Assembly: GCF_033958435.1 (NCBI RefSeq)
Contig: NC_134137.1
Coordinates: 121,370,001 to 121,434,000, forward strand
Direction of reading: 5' to 3'
Origin: Carettochelys insculpta
Lineage: Eukaryota > Chordata > Testudines > Carettochelyidae
DNA length: 64,000 nt
Part shown: one piece after another, positions 38,243 to 49,594 of the stretch
Numbering within the stretch: the stretch's first letter is position 1
How the letters are laid out: the number at the start of each line of letters is the position of its first letter
Notes under the pieces: generated by a model
Told to the model about the DNA's origin: nothing
Database searches by the model: none
Seen by the model: only the letters and a program-made list of their open reading frames with translations
Made by a program: the position numbers and the translations under genes

Positions 38243-38544
38243 CAATGTTCCTTAAGCTACATTCTACGGAACACTGGTGTTCCATGAACAACTCTCGGGT
38301 GTGCCACAAGCATCTGAAACTTCTTGCTATCATACACCGATGGGATATATTTTCCATTAATAAAACCAGATACAATATTACTTCTGCACTGCTAAATTAC
38401 TTCATTTTGTTTTTGCTGTATATATTGCTGTTGGGGGAGGTGGGGGTTGCCTAATTTTTTTTTTTAAAGAAATTTTTCATAGATGTTCTGCACAAAAATT
38501 ATTATTTGGTGTTCTGTGGTCTCAAAAAAAATTAAGAAACACTG
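38243..38544. mobile_element. hAT-like non-autonomous element (GTTTCTTAA terminus family)
   Basis: The left end CAATGTTCCTTAAG and the right end ATTAAGAAACACTG are inverted copies. They flank GGAACACTGGTGTTCC and GGTGTTCTGTGGTCTC motifs shared with the element at 39552-39872. The flanking 8-mers match at about six of eight positions. Confidence 0.65.
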
Positions 38545-39543
38545 GTGTAAAGCACTCTCTGATGAGCAATGAACCTTTTTGGAGAAGGATAGGAGGGTTT
38601 TGTTTTGTTTTGTTTACAGAGCAGCTGTACAACAGGAAGATCAAAAGGCAGTCCCAGAAGACCTTGTGATTCTCAGAGAGCAGCTCTGGCCCAGGTGTCC
38701 CAGAGTCTGACTCATAGAGGCACAGTGAACAAAGTATTTTAACTTGTGAGAAAAACAGAGTTACAAGACAGCTGGCTTTTCATGGAAAGGGCACTGGTTT
38801 GTAGCGGAGGTTTCTGCAAAAGGGAGTTGCCTGGGTGCACTTTGTTCAAGGAATTAGGACTTGTGTACTGTTTGTAAATTACTGTCACGGATTTATCTTC
38901 CAATGGGAAACTGACCTGCCAAGGCCTCCAAATCTACCGTGGCTCGCCAAAGTGTCGGGGATATTCCTACTGCACACAAAACTAGAGCTCATGTACCTTC
39001 AGATATTTCCAAAGCGGGGACTAAACTAATAAACTCCTCACTTATCTGACACTCCAGCTTGATTTCTTAAAAGAAAACTTGAATGAGCATTGAAGTCCTT
39101 AGGGAAATTTTATAAACCATGTTTTGAAATAGTCCCTGCCCAGGGTTCAGTCCTTTTCTCTGTTGCATTTGGACTCTTCCACAATATTTCTGTTTCCTGT
39201 CTGCTCCCAAGTAGCCATGAGTTATAGCTACTACTGGCCGTCTTGTCAACAACAATCTGCTTCCCATCCTTTTAGCTCCAATTCATAAAGTGCCTTGCAC
39301 AGCTGGCGGGTATAAGATGCCACAGAAGGTTAAGCCTCTCCAAACAGCCAGCATGCGGCCTTTGGACAGTGCTGCCACTGAAAGGGTAGGCACCACAACC
39401 ATGGCCCCACCTATGTGCCACTCTAAGGATACGTTCCTGCTCTTCCCCTGAGGCTCCACCTCTTCCTGTCCCCACTCTGCCTCCATGGGGGGCCTTGTAA
39501 GAGGGGGTGAAGAAGAATGTGAGTGGTGAGTGGCCAGCTGGCC
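38545..39543. other. Intronic sequence with nothing recognised
   Basis: No classified feature was seen. Confidence 0.4.
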
Positions 39544-39551
39544 ATCCAGAG

Positions 39552-39872
39552 CAGTGTTTCTTAAACTTTTTGAGACTACGGAACACCAAACAATAATAGT
39601 TTTTATGCAGAACACCTATGAAAATTTTCTTCAAAAAGTAATTGTTGTCAGTTCAAAAATCAAAAAACAGACAGAAACACAAACAACAAAAACAAACTGA
39701 AGTAATTTATCAGGTATCATAGCAATGAAGAAGTAACATTGTACCCCAGCTTTAATAACAGAAAATACATCCCATCAGGGCATGATAGCAAAAAGGTGTC
39801 AGATGCTCGCACTACACCAGTGGCTTGTTTACAGAACACCAGTGTTCCACGGAACACAGCTTAAGTAACAGG
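39552..39872. mobile_element. hAT-like non-autonomous element with exact 8 bp target duplication
   Basis: The left terminus is CAGTGTTTCTTAAAC and the right end is AGCTTAAGTAACAGG. The duplication ATCCAGAG flanks the element at 39544-39551 and 39873-39880. It shares the GGAACACxxxGTGTTCC motifs of the element at 38243-38544. Confidence 0.82.
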
Positions 39873-40225
39873 ATCCAGAGTGAAGGAGAGGCCAGGTAAG
39901 GGACAAAGAGGTGTGAGCAGCAGGGGCAGGGAGCTCAGGAGAAGGAACACGTGCCTTAGGGAGCTGGGGTGGAGCACGGGCAGGCCTTAGAGAGAGGAGA
40001 CAGAGCAGGGGTGGGTCCATAGTCTGGGCACCAGCAGCTTCCCCAAATGGAGGAGGCCAACAGTGCCTTGCCTCCTCTTGGTGGCCAGGTTCCTAATTCT
40101 GTGCAGCTTCTGTCTTATTCCTGAAGTCCCCCATCCTCAGCTCAACACTTCCCCCTTCTTGTCCTTTGGAGGTCTTTGACCCCGCTAATGCCTGGATATT
40201 AAAGTATCACAGGGGTAGCTCTGCT

Positions 40226-40411
40226 AGTCTGTATCTGCAAAAACAATAAGAAGGCCCATGGCACCTCCTAGACTAACAGATACATTGGAGCATAAGCATT
40301 CGTGGGCAAAGACCCGTGACAATGCATCTGATAAAGCAGGTCTTTGCCCACAAAGCTTATGCTCCAATATATCTGTTAGTCTATAAGGTGCCACAGGACT
40401 GATCGTTTTTG
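40226..40411. mobile_element. Penelope-like 3' end in head-to-head inverted arrangement
   Basis: An antisense copy (GGCACCTCCTAGACTAACAG to GGGCAAAGACC) is followed by a sense copy (GGTCTTTGCCCACAAAGC to ATAAGGTGCCACAGGACTGA). Together they form an inverted repeat with arms of about 80 bp. The sequence is the B-type Penelope 3' end, as at 51055-51122. Confidence 0.75.
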
Positions 40412-41307
40412 ATTTTAAAGTGGTGAACAACAGTACCAAATAGGGAGCCAGAAGGTTCACTGTTTTCACTGGACGCACAGAGTTAATGACTTTCACATAT
40501 TAGGATACCAATCATTAAATCACACCAACCAACAGTGTAAGACAGCAGACATTTTAACTATTTACAGGGAACAGACTGCTGGTGAAGTTATGTTATAGAA
40601 TGTCTGTATAACGGTTTATGAACATGTACTTTCCAGGCCTCAAGTTATTATGATCAAAAAGGCAGCACCGTGGCAAACTGGCTTCTCTAGGGAGAATCTG
40701 ACAACTATAAATTCACATGTGATCTCTTAAAACCTTCTTTTCATTCTCATTTGAAGTTGTTCATTCCCTTTTGCTTCAGATTATCCTTATGATACTCTTC
40801 TAATCCACTAAGGAAGTCCTCAGACTAGACTCTGTGTGTAACAATTAGTTGGTAAGCAACGTCCCTGGCATACTTCATCAGCTAATTCCATTCAGAGTCG
40901 CCTTCATTTCATGGCACTTTCCCATAGAAACCTCTCAGGCAATTTAATTTACAGCCTACGTGGCAGCCCTTTATGCAGGCCCTCATTCTTCTACTGGATC
41001 TGTGCAGAGTTCTGACATCTTCTTCAGAGCTCCAGCAGGGCCAGCTTGTACTGATCTGACTGCAGGGTCGGACATATAGTACATAATTACCATATAAATA
41101 TTTTTGGACAGTGGATTCGTTCATCCAGATCCAGGTGGATTAATATGGAGGTGTAGCTGTTTTGATTAGTAAACTAGAAAGCTCTATTTTGCTAAACATT
41201 GGAATGCAATTCATGCACCGTGTCTTTCTGCAGAAGTGAGATTGCAAGTGACAGATGGCAAACACACAGAAGCTACATCTTCTGTATTTGTTATCCTTTT
41301 CTCTCCC
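40412..41307. other. Intronic sequence with nothing recognised
   Basis: No exon or classified repeat was seen. Confidence 0.4.
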
Positions 41308-41310
41308 TTA

Positions 41311-42008
41311 GGCCGTGTCTACACGTGCACGCTACTTCGAAGTAGCGGCGCCAACTTCGAAATAGCACCCGTCACGGCTACACGTGTTGGGCGCTATTTC
41401 GAAGTTGAAATTGACGTTAGGTGGCGAGACGTCGAAGTCGCTAACCCCATGAGGGGATGGGAATAGCGCCCTACTTCGAAGCTGAACGTCGAAGTAGGGC
41501 ACGTGTAGACGATCCACGTCCCACAACATCGAAATAGCGGGGTCCGCCATGGCGGCCATCAGCTGAGGGGTTGAGAGACACTCTCTCTCCAGCCCCTGCG
41601 GGGCTCTGTGGTCACCGTGTGCAGCAGCCCTTAGCCCAGGGCTTCTGGCTGCTGCTGCGGCAGCTGGGGATCCATGCTGCATGCACAGGGTCTGCAACCA
41701 GTTGTCGGCTCTGTGGATCTTGTGTTGTTTAGTGCAACTGTGTCTGGGAGGGGCCCTTTAAGGGAGAGGCTTGCTGTTGAGTCCGCCCTGTGAGCCTGTC
41801 TGCAGCTGTTCCTAGCACCCTTATTTCGATGTGTGCTACTTTGGCGTGTACACGTTCCCTCGCAGAGCCTATTTCGATGTGGTGCTGCCCAACATCGAAG
41901 TTGAACGTCGACGTTGCCAGCCCTGGAGGACGTGTAGATGTTATTTATCGAAATAGCTTATTTCGATGTCGCTACATTTCAATGTAGTGTGCACGTGTAG
42001 ACATAGCC
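41311..42008. mobile_element. PIF/Harbinger-like non-autonomous element with TTA target duplication
   Basis: The termini GGCCGTGTCTACACGTGCAC and GTGCACGTGTAGACATAGCC are inverted copies. TTA flanks both sides (41308-41310 and 42009-42011), as expected for PIF/Harbinger. The subterminal regions are rich in CTTCGAAG and TATTTCGA motifs. The 698 bp interior has a GC-rich core. No transposase was seen. Confidence 0.88.
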
Positions 42009-42409
42009 TTAGTGTGGTTTTGTCTTGCTTTGTCCTTCAGGAAACAAGGACAGACTTCAGCAACAGGTTTACCACCATCTAAGAACATGTCAAGCATGGT
42101 TTGTCCTTCTTAATATTTTTTACAGTTAAAACAATATTGTTAAACATGGAAGCTTTACTTCGTACTTTAACTGAAATGTTTTAATTGTTCTTTCTTTTTC
42201 TAAATCTTTAATAAAGCTTAAAATGATTTGCAATGGTATTTGCCATCTGCACATCTGGAAATCTCTGTGCATGGAACCCTGTGCCTTGTTCAAAAGTAGA
42301 AAGGTTGCTAATGTTGGCACCTTTAAATCTTTTGGCCCCACTTCTTCCTTTTACATTAACACACCACACCTCAGACTACTCACCACACTCATAACTCTCC
42401 CCTCACTGG

Positions 42410-42802
42410 GGCTATGTCTACACCTGCCTCCTTCTTCGAAGGGGGAATGGTAATCTGTCTGATGGGAGATTACTAAGGAAGTGCTGCAATGAATATGCAG
42501 CACTTCATTAGACTAATTCTCCCTCTCAGCAACTTCAAAGTGTTGGCATGCTGTGTAGCCGTGGGCACTTCCAAGTGCCTGTGCTACTTCGAAGCGCCCT
42601 GGGGAGTAAAGGTGATTGGAAGTAGCATGGGCACGTCAAAGTACCCATGGCTGCATGGCATGTTGGCACTTTGAAGTTGCTGGAGGGGCGGAGAATTAGC
42701 TCAATGAAGTGCTGCATATTCATTGCAGCACTTTGTTAGAAATCTCCCATCAGCCTGACTACCGTACCCCCTTCAAAGAAGGGGGCAAGTGTAGATGTAG
42801 CC
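42410..42802. mobile_element. PIF/Harbinger-like foldback element
   Basis: Termini GGCTATGTCTACACCTGC and GCAAGTGTAGATGTAGCC are inverted copies. Almost the whole element is one long imperfect inverted repeat. AGTGCTGCAATGAATATGCA near 42481 is mirrored by GCATATTCATTGCAGCACT near 42712, and CTTCGAAG-type motifs lie at matched positions. The two arms therefore encode similar spurious peptides (both start MNMQHFI) on opposite strands. No clear three-base duplication was found. Confidence 0.8.
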
Positions 42803-44300
42803 TAGAGGGTCCAGAACTTCCTTTGCCAAATACAAAAACCTACTATCCCATACATGAACAGCTATTAGTGTAGGGTGCTTTGGTAAAAGGACACGTGCAA
42901 AATGAGAAGTTCAAGGGACAGCTTTAATGGTGTGGAAATGGGTAAAATGTGGGCCTGAGAGTGGAAAGTAGAGGGTAGGTAGGGTTGGGGAGCATTAATT
43001 TTTCATTTCCTTGCTCATGTGGTTGTATGTTAGTAACATAAACCTTGTTTCACAATAATTGTTATTAATAATGTTCTGTACATAATCCAAAAACTACGTC
43101 TGTTTTCCTTCTAGTTATTAATTTCTACATGTAAATGCAATTGGATAGATTGTACAGATTGGTTTCTTAAAATACTGTTGTGTGTAACTGAGTCATCTGT
43201 TTCTTTTTTATTAGTGGCTACACTTGTATTAGTTCATTGTTTTATTACACCCCTATGTATCTAGTGGATGACAGTCACAGCTTGCTACTTCCCTTAAACT
43301 ACAGGTTGGATTTCTCTAGTTCTGCCACATCCTAATCCAGCATGATTTTAGTTAGGTTGGCAACCATTTATCATGGGTGTGGCCAAATTTCCCACGGCCC
43401 CATAAAGTTTGTTTATGAGTCCTGGCTCTCAGTGTTTTGTGCTGTTATTCTCTAATTTACGCCCAATGCCTTCTAAGAGCCCAGTAAGCAGTGAAAGTGT
43501 TGGTAATGATGATAGGCAATAATGACCTCCCACAGTCCAGCAAATTCTCTTGTTCAACATCAGTCAGGCCCCAAAGTTGCCAATTTAGAGAAGTTCAACC
43601 TGTACTTCAGTGCACTGCACAATGAAGGCAGAATTAGTTCTCTCTGCCTAGAATCTTGATTTTTTTTCTTATCAGTAATTCATTGTTCTAGATAAAACTT
43701 CATACTATTTACCTAATAATATGCTGGGTTTAGCGTAGGTTTTTTTTTGGGGGGGGAGGGGGTTGTGTGGGTTTTTTTGATGGGGGGTTGTCTTTTTTTC
43801 ATGCCAAGAGCAAAGTTCTACTCAAATTCAAAATGTCACAATGAGGACTTCAAAGTGAAGATTTTTATCAATGTCAAACTCTGATAGTCTTAAAAATGTG
43901 TCTCTCTTCAACTTTGAAGTATTCATTTGAGAAAGGCACAGCTTTTCAGCAAATGTGTCAATGCAGATGGTGGAAAGAGAAACTTTCTCCATTCTACAGG
44001 ATTGGACAGAACTCTCCAGGAGTTATGGTGCCTGCTGAAGAGGAGGATTTATATTAGGATACTCCAAAATTAGAGGTAACAAATCTAATTTGCCTTTAAT
44101 TGCTTTCACTTTGCTGTAGCTCCTCTGGGGAAAGTGGGTTGTAGGAAAGGACATAACCTATCAGAACTCTCCAAGTCACAAATGGCACATTTCACACCCA
44201 CCAAAGACAGGTTTGCAGAAGTCACAAAAGCCCAAAGTAGTGATAAATCAATGTGGGCACTGCACAGCAGAGAGGGATGATTTGCACAGAACTAAACTAT
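42803..44300. other. Intronic sequence with nothing recognised
   Basis: Short G- and T-rich runs lie at 43740-43800. No other feature was seen. Confidence 0.4.
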
Positions 44301-44301
44301 G

Positions 44302-44400
44302 CCTTCAAAAACAATGAGAAGTCCTGTGGCACCTTATAGACTAAACAGATATTTTGGAGCATAAGCTTTCGTCAGCAAAGAGTTCCTTGCTAACAGCTTA
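44302..44400 (-). mobile_element. Penelope-like 3' end fragment (B type)
   Basis: AGAAGTCCTGTGGCACCTTA, GACTAAACAGATATTTTGGA and GCATAAGCTTTCG are the reverse complement of the 3' end at 51055-51122. A possible Harbinger-like fragment starts right after it (ATCATGTCTACGCTAC, about 44403). Confidence 0.7.
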
Positions 44401-47400
44401 GATCATGTCTACGCTACTCCATCCCATCCTCCATGGATCTAATGTACGCAACCTCCACTACACAAACAACGTAGCTGAATTCAACGTACTTATCTTCTTT
44501 CCCAGTGGTTTACTGGAGTTGATGGGAGAGTGATTAGAGATCTATTCACTACATTTAGGCAGACATGACAAATTAATCTACAGTCAATTGACTGCTGCAG
44601 CATTGAGCCACCACCTACTGGAGACAAGCCCTGAGTGGGCCAGAACACAACACCTAATCACCACCTCCTCCTCACTCATTCCGGCCTACTCCATGACTCA
44701 AGACAGCACTGAGAAATTCTCTTTGGGATGAAAAGCTCCTTTCTCAGGTAGCAGAGGGCCAGGACAGTGAAGTCATTCTCCCCACTGCAAAAAGCACTTA
44801 TATACCGGATTTCATTATAACCAGGTTCCAGTGTGTGTGCATGTGAACACTTCACCAAAACAAACAAAAAAACCCACACACTCTACTCAAAGGAGGAGTC
44901 TTCATGTTTGAATTACGGGTATAAGTTTCCAAAATAAATAGAATCTTGTAATCTTTTCCCTTACACAGTTGTTTATCTACTGCTTCAATCTGAAGTGTAT
45001 CTGGCATAGGAAGGGTATACAAGATTAACTATTCTCTTAGTGCTGTGCCAAATGATGAGGTGGCATGTTTCCCGTTTTTAACTAATCTGTACACTCAAGG
45101 TCACTGGCATGCATCCTGAGTTGCTCACTGCATGCCCACTAGAATACCAGCTCTGGCTGGGACTACAGTGGAGGTGTTTTTCTTCATTCGTTCCTCTCAG
45201 GATTTGGCTAGGTTAAAGAAGTCGTCTCCTCCTACAACATTCTGCTGTTATCTGCCTCGCTCCCTGCATGCCAGCTTTTTTTTTCCCTGCACTCTTTATT
45301 TTCTGTCATTTAACACTTCCACCAAAGTGAAAGGGCATATACAACATACTCAGAATTGTGAATTAAATTAAGGTTATCTTCTTTGAGATGAATTCTGTAT
45401 CTCCACACTCCTCTGGATGCTATGACTGGTACAACCCACATGGTAGAATTCTAGCAGTAGCCCTCAGAACACTCACTCGCCTCCCTTGCCCGTCCTTTCA
45501 GAGACTACTGAGTGCCCCAGGGTGAGGATTTGCAGTACTTTACCCAACCCTGTCTAGTAAGGAGGCATCTGAGGTAGCCAGGAGAGGCAAGCAGATGCAT
45601 GAATACGCTGAGTCTGTCCCTAAGAACCTCAGTGATGGATAAGGAACCTTCACTTCTCCTTCAAGAGTCCTCTGAATACTCCCACTCCGGTTAGATTAAT
45701 AAAACAGTATTGTGACCCAAGATCATGGGACCACAAAGTTCTAATTATATAAGGACTGCAGGACTAGCTTTGCCAAATCTTGCATCAGAGCTAGATTCTA
45801 CTTTTTACGTGGCAGTATGAACAGAACAGCTCTCTTTATGCAGGTTCTCAATTTTCTTAAAACGTAGATAGAGTCAAGGCCTCCCTCCTTTTTTTTAAAA
45901 TTGTAAAATTATTATGAAAGCCTCTTTCTTTCTAATCTGGTGATACAGCTTCTACTGCCCCTCACTCCATTAGAGACATTAGCCCTCAAATTTTACTAAA
46001 TCAACATGAGCCTGATGCTTAACCAGGGATGAGAGAGAACAGTTTTTGGTTTGTTTTTTTTTGGGGGGGGGGGGAGGGAGTGAGGAGAGGAGATGGCCAT
46101 TTTGAATTGAATTGCATACCTACAAGCAATAACTTTCAGGATCCACCTGTCTTACATTAATAATTCCCCTATGTGGCAAAATTCAGCCAAACCATTACCA
46201 AACCGAGGGTAAACTGTGTCCATCTGGGCTGGTTTGTCACATCTGAGACCATGCAGGAATCAGAGATGATATTGTGGAATACGTCCCTTTATTATAAGGC
46301 TTATAAGACTTCTTCCCCTGATGTTGATAGGCATGATATGGAGGCTGAGGATAATCATGCCTCCTCTGGTATCACTGAAGAATCAATGTGGAAGACATAT
46401 ATTGTCTTTGATATCTAAAACCTGGAGCTACAGATCATCTCTCATCCATTCCAAAGAAGCCCACAGATCAAGTTGTAGGTATCACATTTTTCATTGTTTC
46501 TAGTGTTTCATTGGTCCATACACTAAATAGGACCTTTCAAGAGGAAAGTCTTAACCTTACTTCATCTTATCCTACTGATTAGAGGCATACGTGCTGCCTA
46601 AAACGATGGCTGCAGATATTGTTCTATTCAAAGAACCTGAAGAGTCAAATGCTGCTCTCCAATTGTATTTAGCAACATTCTAGCCTTCCAGGAACACAGC
46701 ATTTGCTAATCTCTCAAGGTCCTCATATAAAATACAGATGAATAACGTTTCCCCCTATATCGGGTACTGGTATGGGTAGCTTGCCATGACAGTATCAATT
46801 TGAAATGTGAATGGCTAAAGTTGTACAAGAAAAACTTCTAACCATTGACATCTAGTTTTTTTCTTTATCATCTGGATTGGACTGTAACTGAGTACCATGA
46901 GATCTTTGCAAAGCCATTTCTACAACCTATGCAGTGGAAAACAGGTGGATGTGGAGCATGACCCAAACCTTCCTAAGGAAACTGGGACAACTCATCAGCC
47001 TTCTTTCATAAAGGCTGGGAAGACGGAGGGTTGTTCCAGATGGCCTTTGGTGGTGGGAGCAGCCCTTCCAGTAAAGAAAGTGTAACTTTTGTACCACTAT
47101 AGATGTCTCCTAATTGTCAGCAGGGAGAGAATACCACTCTGCTACCAGTTCTGCTCTGGACCTATCCCAAGCCACAGCCATGCAAAGCCGTGTGGGCTCT
47201 CCTGGAACCATATCCTATTCTGGTTCTACATGGTTTTGAAGACAACGGTTCTTGTAACTGAATTGCTTGAAGCCTATTCTGTCTTTCTTTGCCCTCATGG
47301 TAAACACTGACAATATTAGACACTTGACAGGCAAGTGTCCTTCACCTAAATATGCTAGGCATCTAGCATGAATATCTGACGCAAGGGAATCCAACAAACA

Positions 47401-47413
47401 AGAAACATCTTTC

Positions 47414-47590
47414 AGGGAGGGATAGCTCAGTGGTTTGAGCATTGGCCTGGTAAAACCAAGGTTGAGAGCTCAATCCTGAGGCAGTCATTTAGGGACCGGG
47501 GCAAATAAATGCCAGGGATTGTGCCTGGTCCTGCCAAGAGGGCAGGGGACTGGACTAGATGACCTCCCAGGGTCCCTTCCAGTTCTAGGA
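47414..47590 (+). mobile_element. tRNA-derived SINE, turtle Pol III type
   Basis: A tRNA-like head has an A box (TAGCTCAGTGGTTTGAGCA, 47423-47441) and a B box (GGTTGAGAGCTCAATCC, 47460-47476), which together form an internal Pol III promoter. The body contains GGGGCAAATAAAT, and the tail CAAGAGGGCAGGGGACTGG ends GGTCCCTTCCAGTTCTAGGA, like CR1 3' ends. This is the tortoise Pol III/SINE family. It is not a functional tRNA gene, as the 3' half does not fold as one. Confidence 0.92.
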
Positions 47591-47719
47591 GACATGTATC
47601 TCCAATTACCTTTTTTATATATATCTTTTGAAAAAGGGGTTTTTCTTTGGCTCTGTTCAAATAACCACTACCAATTACTAAAAATATTAACATATAAATA
47701 TTTGACAACTAAGATCTAA

Positions 47720-48480
47720 AACTATTCATGCAGCCAGAGTGATTCCTGAACTCCACCCCAACTGTTCACCTGGAGCTGGGAATGTGGGTAATTCATATGG
47801 ATCCTGGTTTGTTTGACTACAGAAGTTGTGGTACCCATATGGTCCAGGGGCTGCAAACATATCCTGGTGAGGATTTAGGGGCTGTTTAAGAAGGTAGTGA
47901 TTAGTCCGGTTAGGGTGAGAAATCGCTATTGAGGCAGACTTACCCACACTATGAGCCACTTGAAATGGGCTCTTATGAACTCCAGCTGTTGGACAGGCAT
48001 TAACAGGGATTTTTGGAAGTTTATTTGGAAGTCCAGGTTGATAAACAGGTTCATTGTATGTCGCATTGCCTGAAGTACTGCTGGGTGGGTTGGTGCACAT
48101 ATGAGGCAGTCATCCAGGTATGGGAAAATAATGACACCAAGGCTTTGAAGTCATGCTGAGGGTGCAGTGTATATAAAAAAAAACCCAGAAACCACGTGTG
48201 TGCAGGACGTATCGAGATATGAAAATACGTGTCCTGAAGTCAATGGGAATAAAAAAAATCTCATTTTCTAGTGTCAGAATTATGGTTGTGAGAGTCACCC
48301 TTTTGAAATGTTGGGTCCATACAAACTTGTTGAGCTTGCCTGAGAATGGATTGCTACCTCTTGCTTTTTTTCTGAGTAAGCAAATAATGGGAATATGCAA
48401 AAGAACACTCAAAGGAGAATATGTATTTGCAGTTTCCTTACACAGGGTATTAGGACAAGGATACCGTTCTCCTTCGGCTA
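47720..48480 (-). pseudogene. DIRS-like reverse transcriptase remnant
   Basis: On the minus strand, in pieces: FKRVTLTTIILTLENEIFFI followed by PIDFRTRIFISR (about 48320-48225); VIIFPYLDDCLICAPT with the catalytic LDD (48097-48135); then INLDFQINFQKSLLMPVQQL and EFIRAHF (about 48045-47970); and further on PLDHMGTTTSVV (about 47850). A YLDDxLI catalytic motif, a KSLLxPxQxLEF stretch and a GHMxxTTSVV-like block occur in this order in DIRS-type tyrosine-recombinase retrotransposons. Frames are broken, so it is inactive. A Gypsy-type RT is less likely because the downstream block does not fit. Confidence 0.65.
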
Positions 48481-49594
48481 CAGTAAACCCTTGAATAGTA
48501 ACAGAGAGATAGCTATCAAAACAAAAAGCAGTCAAGTAGCACTTTAAAGACTAGCAAAATAGTTTATTAGGTGAGCTTTCGTGGGACAGACCCACATAGC
48601 TGTGTTAGTCTATATTCTATCAAAACAAAAGGCACTCTAGTAACACTTTAAAGACTAACAAAATAATTTATTAGATGGTAACCTTTCGTGGGACAGACCC
48701 ACTTCTTCAGGCTCGAGCCATAGCAGGACAGACTCAATATTGAAGGCACAGAGAACCAAAAATAGTAATCAAGGTTGACAAATTAGAAAAATTGTAATCA
48801 AGGTGGGCAAATCAGAAGAGCACGGGGCAGTGGCAGGGGGGAGTCAAGAGTCAGATAAAGCAAAGTATGTAAAAAAGTCCTTATAATGGGCCAGGTAATT
48901 GCCATCCCAGTTCAAACCACGTGTTAATGTGTCGAATTTGAATATAAAAGAGAGTTCCGCATTCTCTCTTCATAGGCGATTGTTAAATTTCCTTTTCAGT
49001 AAAACACAGTCATTCAGGTCATTAACAGAATAGCCCACTCCATTAAAGTGCTGGCTGACAGGCATCATTAAAGACCTACAACCTACCCTTAATCAGGATG
49101 CCACACTTCGGAAGGCCCTAGGTGACAGGCCTGTTCTCTCCTACAGACAACCTCCCAACCTTATGAGGATTCTCATCAGCAACTACAGGCTATACCACAG
49201 TAATACCAGTCCTGGAACTTTTCCTTGCAATGAGCCCTGTTGCCAACTTTGCCCACATATCTGTTCTGGAGCTGCCATCACTGGACCTAACCACGTTACT
49301 CACAGAATCACAAGTACATTCTCATGTTCCTCAGCTAACATCATATATGCCATCATGTGCCAACAATGCCCACATACTATGTACATAGGGCAAACAGTAA
49401 ACACACTTCAACAAAGAATAAATAAATAGACATAAAACAGATGTCAATTCACAAATCTGTCAGCCAGCACTTTAATGGAGTGGGCCATTCTGTTAATGAC
49501 CTGAAAGTGTGTGTTTTACTGAAAAGCAAACCTAAGAATTGCCTACAAAGAGAGGAACATTAGGAATGTTATCCCCAATGAGACCGAGGCACAA

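Larger units (their letters stand above)
45370..48480 (-). mobile_element. DIRS-like retrotransposon relic (boundaries uncertain)
   Basis: The reverse transcriptase relic at 47720-48480 is the firm part; this entry proposes its wider extent. A terminal-like motif at 45370-45420 (AAGGTTATCTTCTTTGAGAT then GAATTCTGTATCTCC) resembles the termini at 29551 and 29846, and would mark the 3' side of a minus-strand element. The interior between 45.7 and 47.4 kb has no recognised domain. A SINE inserted at 47414-47590. The 48480 side abuts a Tigger-like element. Confidence 0.4.

Noticed and set aside
47414..47490. Possible tRNA gene
   Set aside because: A and B boxes are present, but the sequence continues into a SINE body and CR1-like tail, and the 3' half does not fold as a tRNA.
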